Below are positions 55,291 through 63,002 of a DNA stretch of 64,000 nt, in pieces (the first letter of the stretch is position 1; each line of letters starts with the position of its first letter). The DNA is taken from NCBI GenBank assembly GCA_900542905.1, contig UQPF01000010.1, positions 1 through 64,000 of the forward strand. Direction: 5' to 3'. Made by a program: the position numbers and the translations under genes. The stretch is from an uncultured Collinsella sp. GTDB lineage: Bacteria; Actinomycetota; Coriobacteriia; Coriobacteriales; Coriobacteriaceae. The notes below the pieces were generated by a model. It was not told the origin of the DNA and did no database searches. It saw only the letters and a list, made by a program, of their open reading frames with translations.

Positions 55291-58200
55291 ATGGCGAACA
55301 CCCAGAACTATATTAACCACCTGCTGCAGAACACCGGCATTACGCCGGCATGCAGCGAAGAAGAGCGCTTGGCTGCCGAGGATATCGCTCAGATCTTCCG
55401 CAACCACGGCTTTGATCCCGAGGTTCAGGAGTTCAATGCCCCGGCGCCCAGTAGATTGGCATTTGCCGTTACCGGTATTCTTGCGTTTGCCGGCGCCCTG
55501 CTGATGGGTATCGGCGGCGGTATCGGCTTGGTCGGCACCTTGCTGGCCATTGTCGGTGCCGTTCTTTACGTGCTCGAGCGCACGGGCCGCCCCGTGGTTT
55601 CGCGCCTGGGCAAGACGGGCGTGAGCCAAAATGTCATCGCCTACCACAAGGCCTCGGGCCCGCTCGCATCTCCGCGCAACCGCCCGGTGGTCGTTGTCGC
55701 ACACTACGACTCTCCCCGTGCTGAGCTGCTCGCCCGCGAGCCTTATGCCTCGTATCGTGCGCTCATCGCCAAGCTGTTGCCCGTTGCCACGGTTGCCCCC
55801 GCTGCCGTTGCCATCCTGCGTATCCTGCCGCTCCCCGGCGCGCTCAAGGTTCTGCTGTGGATTGTCGCGATCCTCGCTTCCCTCGTTGCGCTTGCCAACG
55901 CGGCAAACATCATCTCTAACCGCCATATTCTTCCCTATACGTCCGGCGCGGTGTGCAACAAGTCTTCTGTCGCCGCTATGCTCGGCGTTATGGACAACGT
56001 TGCTCCCTTCCAGGGCGAAAACGAGTTTCCCGACGATGTTCCGTTCGATACCTATTTTGGGGAGCAAAAGCGTCGTGCCGAGGAAATGGCGCGTGCAGCG
56101 GCGGAGTATGCCGCGGCCCAGCAGCAAAACGACTACGGCAACACCATCGAGTACGAAGAGCCTACCTACGCCGAGGACGAGTTCGGTCAGCCGATTGCTC
56201 CCGACACTCAGACTGAGCCCGAACAGGGCGAGGCTTTCGACGAGCAGATCGAGGGCTTTGAGGGTGCGTCTGCCGACGAGACGCTGATTGGCGCCATCGT
56301 GCCCGAGGATCAGAATCAGGCTGTCCAGGCTGAAGAGTTCAATGACGAGGTTTCCGCTGCCGAGCCGGTGGAGGAGCCTGTCGCGGCCGAGCCCGAGCCC
56401 AAGCTCTATCGCAATGCCGCCGGCAACATCCGCTTTGGTTCGGATGCCATCCGTGCGCTCGGAATGCTTCCCGAGTCCTGCACGCTCGATTACGAGGAGG
56501 GCGAGGAGCCGACGTTTGAGCCCGAGCCTGCGCCCGTTGTCACTGCGGATGATGAGTCTGCCGCGGTTACCGCTGCCGTTGCCGAGCCCGAGGCGGTGTC
56601 CGCGATCGATCCCGCGGCAGGACTGGACATTTTGGCTCCCGCCACGCCGGCGCAAGACGTTGCGGACGAGTCTGACGACGATTACGTTGAACAGCCGAGG
56701 CGCGTGTCTTACGAGAGCGATACTGATTTCTCTGCCGAGATTCCCGCGGCAACGCCCCATGCCGATATTGCATCCGCGTTCTCTTCGATTGGCGCCAGCG
56801 CTTCCAGCTTCTTTAAGGGTGCGCTTGCAAAGGGCAGGAAATTTGTCGACGATTTCGAGGAGAAGCGCGCTGCCGCACGCGAGGCTGCCGAGCAGGAGGC
56901 TATCGCTCAGCAGCAGGCAGCCGAGGCGGCACGTGAGCGCGCGGCGCAAGAGTTTGAGCAGAACGAGGCTATGCAGTCCGTGCCCGTCGACGCCGCCGAA
57001 GCTACAACGTCCTTTGAGTCCCAGCAACCGACGTCCGCGGATGTTGTTGAGGCGACAACGTCTTTCGAGGCTCAGCAGCACGTCGATAGCACCATGTCGT
57101 TTGATGCCGCGCAGTTCGATTCCACGATAACGTTTGAAAAGCAGGGCACCGCGATTGCCGAGCCCCTTCCTGTGTCCGATGAGCAGGGCGACGCGGTGGA
57201 CGATGACGAGCCCATTGATGCTGCCGAAATTCAGGATGCTGCCGAGGACGAGCCCGTCGAGGCCAACTCTGACGAAGAGCAGTACGCGGCAGCCGAGCAA
57301 GATGATTCGACCGAGGTCGAGCAGGAGGAAGTGTCTGCGGTTTCCGAGACTCCCGAGACGGATGAGTCGAGGCCTTACTCCACGCAGATTTTCACCATGC
57401 CGACCCCGAGCGGTTCCGGTGCCACGGTTGCCGATGTTGCTCCCACCCAGGACGAAACAGTCGATTCCCTTATGGCCCAGATTTCCTCCCAGGCATCGCC
57501 GCGTCCGCAGATGAATGTTCCCGATCCGGCGTCGGCACCGTCGCCTGCACCTTCCTCGTCTCCGCTGGCTTCGGTCCCCGATCCGTCGCTGCCGTCTATG
57601 AAGCAGGCAAACGTTGCGTCTCGCACGTCGCTGTTCGACCTTCCCGATCCCTCTGCCCAGGTCAACGACCCCTTTGCTACTGCCCAGGGTCCCGAACCCA
57701 CATCGGCACCCGTTGCGCCTCCTATGCCCGTTGCGTCGGGCGCGCAGCCGATCGAGACCATTTCGGCTCCCGCCCCGGCGGCACCCAAGTCTCGCAAGCG
57801 CGGCCTGGGTGGCCTGTTCGGTCGTAAAAAGAAAAACGAGCAGGACAGCATGAGTGACTGGCTGGGCGTCGAAGACGATTACGATGCCAAAAAGTCCGGT
57901 CGCGGCATCGGTTCGTGGGATAACTTCGAGGACGATAACGATGGCTGGAAGGGTGGCGCTACGTCTTCCGATGGCGCTTCTTCCGAAGATATGCTCTCGG
58001 CTGTCGCCTCTATGGGCGATGATGAGCTGCTCGGTCACGATATCTGGTTTGTGGCAACGGGCGCCTCGGATTGTGATGGCGCCGGCATGAAGGCCTTCTT
58101 GGCTTCGCATCGCGATAAGCTCCGCGGCGTATTCTTTATCAATCTTGAATCCGTCGGCGCCGGTAGGCTTTCGGTGGTGACGGTTGAGGGCGAACAACAG

Positions 58201-58467
58201 CTGCTCAAGGGCGATCGCCGCATCATGAACCTGGTCAGCAAGGTGTGCAAGTCGTTCCATGTCGATTGTGGCGCGCTCGAGATGCCCTATGCCAAGACCG
58301 ATGCCTATGCCGCGCTCGAGGCGAGCCGCCGAGCCCTCACCATCGCCGGCGTGGACGGCACGCGTCTGGCTTGCGCTCGTACTGAGGACGACCTGCCTCA
58401 CAATGTCAACCCGACGAACATTGCCACGGTATCCGAGGTCGTGACCGAGGTTATCCGCCGTTCGTAG
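55291..58467 (+). CDS. M28-peptidase-like membrane protein with a giant acidic insert
   Basis: A 1058-residue protein whose two ends read as one M28 aminopeptidase fold. Residues 1-240 give VVVVAHYDSPRAE (His138, Asp140) plus two pairs of membrane helices. Residues 910-1058 give FVATGASD, NLESVGAG (Glu953) and PHNVNP (His1037). Between them lie about 670 residues of Glu/Ala/Pro/Ser/Asp-rich low complexity with MSFDAAQF- and TTSFE-type repeats. The usual bridging Asp of GANDN is Cys222 (GAVCN) and the catalytic Glu-Glu is Ser-Asp, so peptidase activity is doubtful. ATG 55291 follows TGGAG. Confidence 0.8.
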   Translation: MANTQNYINHLLQNTGITPACSEEERLAAEDIAQIFRNHGFDPEVQEFNAPAPSRLAFAVTGILAFAGALLMGIGGGIGLVGTLLAIVGAVLYVLERTGRPVVSRLGKTGVSQNVIAYHKASGPLASPRNRPVVVVAHYDSPRAELLAREPYASYRALIAKLLPVATVAPAAVAILRILPLPGALKVLLWIVAILASLVALANAANIISNRHILPYTSGAVCNKSSVAAMLGVMDNVAPFQGENEFPDDVPFDTYFGEQKRRAEEMARAAAEYAAAQQQNDYGNTIEYEEPTYAEDEFGQPIAPDTQTEPEQGEAFDEQIEGFEGASADETLIGAIVPEDQNQAVQAEEFNDEVSAAEPVEEPVAAEPEPKLYRNAAGNIRFGSDAIRALGMLPESCTLDYEEGEEPTFEPEPAPVVTADDESAAVTAAVAEPEAVSAIDPAAGLDILAPATPAQDVADESDDDYVEQPRRVSYESDTDFSAEIPAATPHADIASAFSSIGASASSFFKGALAKGRKFVDDFEEKRAAAREAAEQEAIAQQQAAEAARERAAQEFEQNEAMQSVPVDAAEATTSFESQQPTSADVVEATTSFEAQQHVDSTMSFDAAQFDSTITFEKQGTAIAEPLPVSDEQGDAVDDDEPIDAAEIQDAAEDEPVEANSDEEQYAAAEQDDSTEVEQEEVSAVSETPETDESRPYSTQIFTMPTPSGSGATVADVAPTQDETVDSLMAQISSQASPRPQMNVPDPASAPSPAPSSSPLASVPDPSLPSMKQANVASRTSLFDLPDPSAQVNDPFATAQGPEPTSAPVAPPMPVASGAQPIETISAPAPAAPKSRKRGLGGLFGRKKKNEQDSMSDWLGVEDDYDAKKSGRGIGSWDNFEDDNDGWKGGATSSDGASSEDMLSAVASMGDDELLGHDIWFVATGASDCDGAGMKAFLASHRDKLRGVFFINLESVGAGRLSVVTVEGEQQLLKGDRRIMNLVSKVCKSFHVDCGALEMPYAKTDAYAALEASRRALTIAGVDGTRLACARTEDDLPHNVNPTNIATVSEVVTEVIRRS

Positions 58468-58488
58468 ACGGAGCTCTAAGGAGTCAAC

Positions 58489-58707
58489 GTGTTTTCGTAT
58501 ATTAAGCGCCATTGGCCTGTCTACGTGATTTTGACCTTGATTGCCATTGCGTTAGGATTTGGGGCTGCCTACATCGTGGGTGCGAAGGGCTCGACCCCTG
58601 CCTCCGCAATCAGCGAAGAGGTGGAGCAAGAACAGAGTACGGGTGCCGATGGGATTCCTGAGTCCGAGCAGACAATCGTTGATGGTGGATCTTCGTCTGC
58701 AGAGTAG
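58489..58707 (+). CDS. Small membrane protein downstream of the M28-like gene
   Basis: A 72-residue protein. The N-terminal anchor (residues 9-31, VYVILTLIAIALGFGAAYIVG) is followed by an extracytoplasmic Ser/Glu/Gly-rich tail. The GTG start follows AAGGAGTCAAC, 21 nt after the M28-like stop, so they form a two-gene operon. I do not recognise the family. Confidence 0.75.
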   Translation: MFSYIKRHWPVYVILTLIAIALGFGAAYIVGAKGSTPASAISEEVEQEQSTGADGIPESEQTIVDGGSSSAE

Positions 58708-58730
58708 ATACGGCGATTTACATGATTGAA

Positions 58731-58766
58731 AGCGGGTGAGCCAGGGGACTGGCTCGCCCGCTTTTT
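58731..58766 (+). terminator. Terminator after the 58489 gene
   Basis: AGCGGGTGAGCCA pairs with TGGCTCGCCCGCT (one G-T pair), then TTTTT. It lies between convergent genes and probably serves both. Confidence 0.88.
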
Positions 58767-58773
58767 CATCGCG

Positions 58774-61700
58774 CTAGCGTTTCTTTGGGATCGACCTAAG
58801 GCGAGCGAACCATAGGGCTGCGGCACCCGAGGTCAGGAGCGCGGTGATGCAAGCGGCGATGGGAACTGATCCTGTTGCCGGTAGGTCCTGCGGTAGGGTA
58901 CAGCGTTGAATGACACGGTCCTCGTCATGTGACTCAAGTTTATCGCCGCCACCGTTGCGGCAAAGATCGACGCGTGCGCTGTTGGTGAGTGCGGTTTGGG
59001 GCGTATAAGCCGACGTTGCCTGCATGTGTACGACTGCGCCCCGAGCGTCTGTGCCAAGGATTGCTTTGGCATCGTCAAGGTCGTCGTGCTCATCCTTGAG
59101 ATCATCGCGGGTCCAAGAATCCGCATCGCTTCGAGTCGTAAAGTCGGCGGCTACCGCACCGTATTCAATTCGAATGCCCGTTACGACGGTATTGGACGCA
59201 AGGTCGAGTTCTTTCGCCTCGAGTGTGGTGGATTCCGTGGTCGAGACATCCGCCTTCCAGAGGTGCCAGCCGTCGTAATCGACGAGGCGGCAATCCTCAC
59301 TCAGACTCTCCCTTACTTCATCGGACTCAAGCCAAGGATTTTCGTGTCCATCGTCAAGTGTCGCGTTCGCCGGCTCATCGACGTCTGTCGAGTCCAACGG
59401 CGTCGTGCGATACCACACGTTGCACAGACCGTTGAGGTCGCCGATGGCGACGGGGGTTTCGATTGAGATGAATCTCGCCGTGCCGTCTTTGGCGCACTCA
59501 AGATCATCGGTAATCGTAAACTCATCAACCCAAGTAGCGGAATCGTTTCGAGCGTCGATGGTATAGGAGAAAAGTCCATCCGTATTAGTTTGCGTCGCGG
59601 CGCGATTTTTACCATCGCCGTTAGCCAACAGGCCCTTTTCGATAGGTTGGACAAGTTCCTGACGCTTGTCGACCTGTCCCTTGATCTCGATGGGCGCATC
59701 CTTCATCGCGACGGATTGGACTTCTCCCGTATCCTTTATTTCAAACGTTATTTCCTCGGCAAGGTCATAGGTCCGCGGAGACATCATTTCGCGCAACGAG
59801 TAGGTGCCGGGTGCAAGATGTTCGACGCGGTGTGGCTTGTCGGATGAGGTCCAGGAGTCTATTTCGGTTTTATCGGGACCATATAAGGTGAGTTGTGCGC
59901 CTTCCACTTCCTGCTCACCGCTTGCATCGACCTTGGAGATATCAACCTTGGTGTAATCGTCGGATACGTTAAGCCGTGCTTCTACAACGGGTGTTTTCTG
60001 GTCGGCATAAGTAAGGTCGACAATATGGGTTGTCCGATCGAGCAAGAAGCCTGCCGGCGCTTGAGTCTCGACAACCTCGTAGCGTGCGGTGCCAAGTCCC
60101 AGCGGGAGGTTGTCCGCGCGTGCTTCTCCAGTTTCATCCGTCGTGATGGTAGCGACAGTCTCACCGTCGAGCGCGGCAATGCTACCGTCGGGGCGCACGA
60201 TATCACTCGAGGCACGGATCTCAAAGACGGCGCCCGCGAGGCTGCTGCCGTCTATGGCATCGGTTTTAACGATCCTGATGTTTCCGGTCGCGGCGTGGTC
60301 ATAATACGAGGCGATTGCAACGGGCGTTAGGTTCATGTCGGCGGGTATGTTTACCTCGATCTCCTCGCCGACAAGATAGGGCTCTTTGGCCGAGGTTTCG
60401 CGTACATAATAGGTGCCCGGCACGAGCGATTCGGGCAGTGTGACGGTCCCGGTCGCGTCAGTCGTAAAGGTGTCCATTACGTTATGTGTTGGATACCAGC
60501 AAGTTTGTGAGACAGATTCGTGATTGCTGTCGAGGAGTTGGAAGGTGAATCCGGCTAGTGGAACAGAAGCGCCTGTTTGGGCATCGCGTTTTACAATCTG
60601 GAGATGCGTCGACAGAGCATGGTTGTCCACGATATATTGAAGCTCGGCGCCGTTGGAAATCTGATTGGCCCCGACGGTCCATTCCCCTGCACGTTTAAAA
60701 CCCTCGGGGACGGTTTCCGGAACCTCGCGAACCGTGTAGCCGGCACGGTCGTATGGGACGGCTCCGTGGACACTGGCGGGTCGCTTGCCTGCGCCGAACC
60801 ATGCTTCGGGCTGATCTTTGGTGGAGGCAAAGCCATAGACGTTTGTGGTCAGTGTGCCAACAACCTGCTGAGAGCTGTTGCTGACAACCTCAAAGACAAC
60901 ACCACCCGCCGGCTGCTCCAGGCCGGATTGGTCGCTATTGCCGTAATCCTTGAATTTGGAAATCTCAAGGTTAAACGCAATGGGGATATCGGAAACGCGA
61001 GATTCGATCTCGACCACGCCTGAATCGCCGAGCTGGTCGGCTCCAACGGTATAGGTCCAGCTGTCGTTGGATGGCAGGTAGCCCTCGGGGGTTTTTGATT
61101 CGTAGATGGTAAAGGTTCCTAAGGGGACATCGGCGAGGGTGGCCCGACCGCTTTCGTCGGTCGTGAGGATTTGTGCCCATCCAGGGGTTGATTGCGACAC
61201 ACACGTGAACTCTGCTCCTGCGAGTGAAGATCCCACCTGGGGGCCGGCATTCGTCGCGGCATCGAGTTTTACGATACGCAGATTGATGGTACCGGGCTGT
61301 TCATCAATGGCGACCCGCCCGCCGTCATTCCCCGTGGTAAAGGCAATACGATCGTGGCGGGGGACATAGCCGGCCGGCGCCTTCGTTTCAACTAGGTAGT
61401 ATGCCGTGTTGGGCAGAAGTGTTGCTTGCGCTCGACCGTTGCTGTCCATCTTGATGGTGCCGACACGCGCGCCGCTGGCGCTCTCAAAAATATCGAATGT
61501 TGCCCCGGTAAACTGATAGGTATTGTTTCCGCTGGTAATAACGGTGTTAGCAGACTGCTTTTGGAAGGAAACAGAGACCGCCGGCAGTACATAGAGCATG
61601 TCTTGACGTTTGCTGCCGCCCGATACGGCCCCTAGATAGCGTCGCGCGCGGTGCGGAGCGGCTTCGATGCTTCCTGATTTTGCGCTGTCGTGGAGCCACC

Positions 61701-62205
61701 GCGCAGCCGCCACGACTTCATTGTCGGCGGTAAAGTGTCCGCTCTTGGTTTTACCCTGAGCGGTCGTGTAGGAGTAGGTGCCGTCGACATGGGTAGTGCC
61801 GTTGAGCATCCATACGGCAAGCTGGGTGGCGGCGCGGGCGCGATCGGGTGAAAGATGGTAACCGCCAAACGACGTGGTGGTGGGATATCCGTGACAAACG
61901 ATTGCCGCGAACTCGTCGTCGAGCCACACCCAGCCTTGATCAAAGTTGAGCCATGGGCCGCCCGGCTTGGTGGGGCCGGGGCGCTCCTGGTTCATGCAGT
62001 AGGCAATCGAGGCGTCTTGAGCTTCATACTTGCCGATGAAGAAGGGCCCACAATCATCGCTAATAGTGCGGAAGCCGAGTTGGTCGTAGCCATCGACGGC
62101 AAATGCGGCTCTCGGTGCCAGGCAGCCGAAAAGCAGGAAGAGGAGCAGGAGCAGCGGACCTGTTGCGATTGCGCTGTGGACAGAGTGCGTGGGTGCGTTG
62201 GACAT
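58774..62205 (-). CDS. LPxTG surface adhesin with thioester and Cna-B/SpaA domains
   Basis: A 1143-residue cell-wall protein. A signal peptide (1-36, cut after AFA) precedes a thioester domain with Cys70 in YCMN and Gln128 in TQLAVW, the pair that forms a reactive internal thioester in such adhesins. About six Cna-B/SpaA-like domains follow (about 212-830), each ending in a variant of VETxAPxGY, then a C-terminal pilin-type domain (835-1100). The sorting signal LPATG (1108-1112) is followed by a membrane segment and KKR. It would be anchored by a sortase; the class B sortase at 6.5 kb is a candidate only. ATG 62205 follows AAGGAG. Confidence 0.92.
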   Translation of the reverse strand: MSNAPTHSVHSAIATGPLLLLLFLLFGCLAPRAAFAVDGYDQLGFRTISDDCGPFFIGKYEAQDASIAYCMNQERPGPTKPGGPWLNFDQGWVWLDDEFAAIVCHGYPTTTSFGGYHLSPDRARAATQLAVWMLNGTTHVDGTYSYTTAQGKTKSGHFTADNEVVAAARWLHDSAKSGSIEAAPHRARRYLGAVSGGSKRQDMLYVLPAVSVSFQKQSANTVITSGNNTYQFTGATFDIFESASGARVGTIKMDSNGRAQATLLPNTAYYLVETKAPAGYVPRHDRIAFTTGNDGGRVAIDEQPGTINLRIVKLDAATNAGPQVGSSLAGAEFTCVSQSTPGWAQILTTDESGRATLADVPLGTFTIYESKTPEGYLPSNDSWTYTVGADQLGDSGVVEIESRVSDIPIAFNLEISKFKDYGNSDQSGLEQPAGGVVFEVVSNSSQQVVGTLTTNVYGFASTKDQPEAWFGAGKRPASVHGAVPYDRAGYTVREVPETVPEGFKRAGEWTVGANQISNGAELQYIVDNHALSTHLQIVKRDAQTGASVPLAGFTFQLLDSNHESVSQTCWYPTHNVMDTFTTDATGTVTLPESLVPGTYYVRETSAKEPYLVGEEIEVNIPADMNLTPVAIASYYDHAATGNIRIVKTDAIDGSSLAGAVFEIRASSDIVRPDGSIAALDGETVATITTDETGEARADNLPLGLGTARYEVVETQAPAGFLLDRTTHIVDLTYADQKTPVVEARLNVSDDYTKVDISKVDASGEQEVEGAQLTLYGPDKTEIDSWTSSDKPHRVEHLAPGTYSLREMMSPRTYDLAEEITFEIKDTGEVQSVAMKDAPIEIKGQVDKRQELVQPIEKGLLANGDGKNRAATQTNTDGLFSYTIDARNDSATWVDEFTITDDLECAKDGTARFISIETPVAIGDLNGLCNVWYRTTPLDSTDVDEPANATLDDGHENPWLESDEVRESLSEDCRLVDYDGWHLWKADVSTTESTTLEAKELDLASNTVVTGIRIEYGAVAADFTTRSDADSWTRDDLKDEHDDLDDAKAILGTDARGAVVHMQATSAYTPQTALTNSARVDLCRNGGGDKLESHDEDRVIQRCTLPQDLPATGSVPIAACITALLTSGAAALWFARLRSIPKKR

Positions 62206-62459
62206 GGCTGCTCCTTATCCCTCGTGCGCCGCATGGGGAGGCTGCGACGCGTAGGATGAGGCTACCCCCGAGGTTCATGCGGGTAAGTACCGGAGCCTGA
62301 CCAAAAGCTTGCCCAATTCCTGACAAATTGAGCTCAAATACAACAATCAAGCAAAAGCGCAGGTAGAAGATAGGGAGAACAGGAGGTCAAAGGTCCTCAT
62401 CTCCACAATTGACGCGATTTTCAAACGAATCTCCACAGCTAAAACAAGCATCGCCACCC

Positions 62460-62489
62460 TTGTATCGAACAAGACAACCGCGTTATACT
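62460..62489 (+). promoter_or_regulatory. Promoter of tRNA-Gly
   Basis: TTGTAT and TATACT are 18 nt apart, with the tRNA 13 nt further on. The rest of the 62206-62502 gap upstream of the adhesin shows only a weak TACCC/GGGTA hairpin near 62264-62286 and no riboswitch that I recognise. Confidence 0.6.
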
Positions 62490-62502
62490 AGCCAACACAC
62501 AA

Positions 62503-62577
62503 GCGGGCATCGCCAAGTGGTAAGGCATCAGCTTCCCAAGCTGACACTCGCGGGTTCGAGTCCCGTTGCCCGCTCCA
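62503..62577 (+). tRNA. tRNA-Gly (CCC)
   Basis: A 75-nt tRNA with encoded CCA. The anticodon loop is TTCCCAA (anticodon CCC) on stem TCAGC/GCTGA, with T-loop GGTTCGAGTCC. Its 3' end is repeated downstream and mirrored across its terminator. Confidence 0.95.
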
Positions 62578-62590
62578 GTAAAAAGCACAA

Positions 62591-62620
62591 GCACGGCAGC
62601 GTTACGTTGCCGTGCTTTTT
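62591..62620 (+). terminator. Terminator after tRNA-Gly
   Basis: GCACGGCA pairs with TGCCGTGC around GCGTTACGT, then TTTTT. It is the centre of a larger palindrome that takes in the tRNA T-arm. Confidence 0.85.
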
Positions 62621-62632
62621 ACTACCAAGCGC

Positions 62633-62648
62633 CGGGACTCGAACCCGC
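62633..62648 (-). repeat. Inverted copy of the tRNA-Gly T-arm
   Basis: The reverse complement of these 16 bases, GCGGGTTCGAGTCCCG, is identical to 62550-62565 in tRNA-Gly. With AGTAAAAAGCA-type flanks on both sides it makes a palindrome centred on the terminator. Confidence 0.8.
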
Positions 62649-62717
62649 CAGGGTGCGAGCGTTAAGCAAACGCGAAGCGTTTGTAGCGAGCAGGCGAAGG
62701 CGCCGACAGGCGCCTGA

Positions 62718-62769
62718 AGCCGGTGCGTATTTGCGAAGCAAATACGCGGATGTCCCGTTGCCCGCTCCA
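62718..62769 (+). repeat. 52-nt direct repeat 1 ending in a tRNA-Gly 3' end
   Basis: Contains the perfect hairpin GCGTATTTGC-GAA-GCAAATACGC and ends in GTCCCGTTGCCCGCTCCA, an exact 18-nt copy of the tRNA-Gly 3' end including CCA. Such duplications mark integration sites in tRNA genes. Confidence 0.8.
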
Positions 62770-62848
62770 TCGAGTACGGGGGACCTCGGGAACGTCGGGT
62801 CCAACCCGCTGTGCCCGTGCGTGTGCGCGGACCGGGTCTGCCGACCGC

Positions 62849-62900
62849 AGCCGGTGCGTATTTGCGAAGCAAATGCGCGGACGTCCCCATGCTCGCTCCA
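62849..62900 (+). repeat. 52-nt direct repeat 2 with a decayed tRNA 3' end
   Basis: Differs from repeat 1 at five of 52 positions, three of them in the tRNA-derived part, which reads GTCCCCATGCTCGCTCCA. The 62578-63002 gap holds these repeats and no supported gene. Confidence 0.8.
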
Positions 62901-63002
62901 ATTCCAAAATGTTAGGTTAATGCCTGCTGCCCATACTTGCACCTGCGCACGGTACAATGGTTGGGTTACGACCAACGTGCCAATAACCAAAAAGGAGCCG
63001 CT

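Noticed and set aside
55240..58512. Long open frame on the minus strand opposite the M28-like gene
   Set aside because: Leu/Arg/Gly-rich text produced by the acidic repeats of the real gene; no domain and no ribosome site.
62718..62900. CRISPR-like direct repeats
   Set aside because: There are only two copies, they carry tRNA-derived ends, and no cas genes are present.
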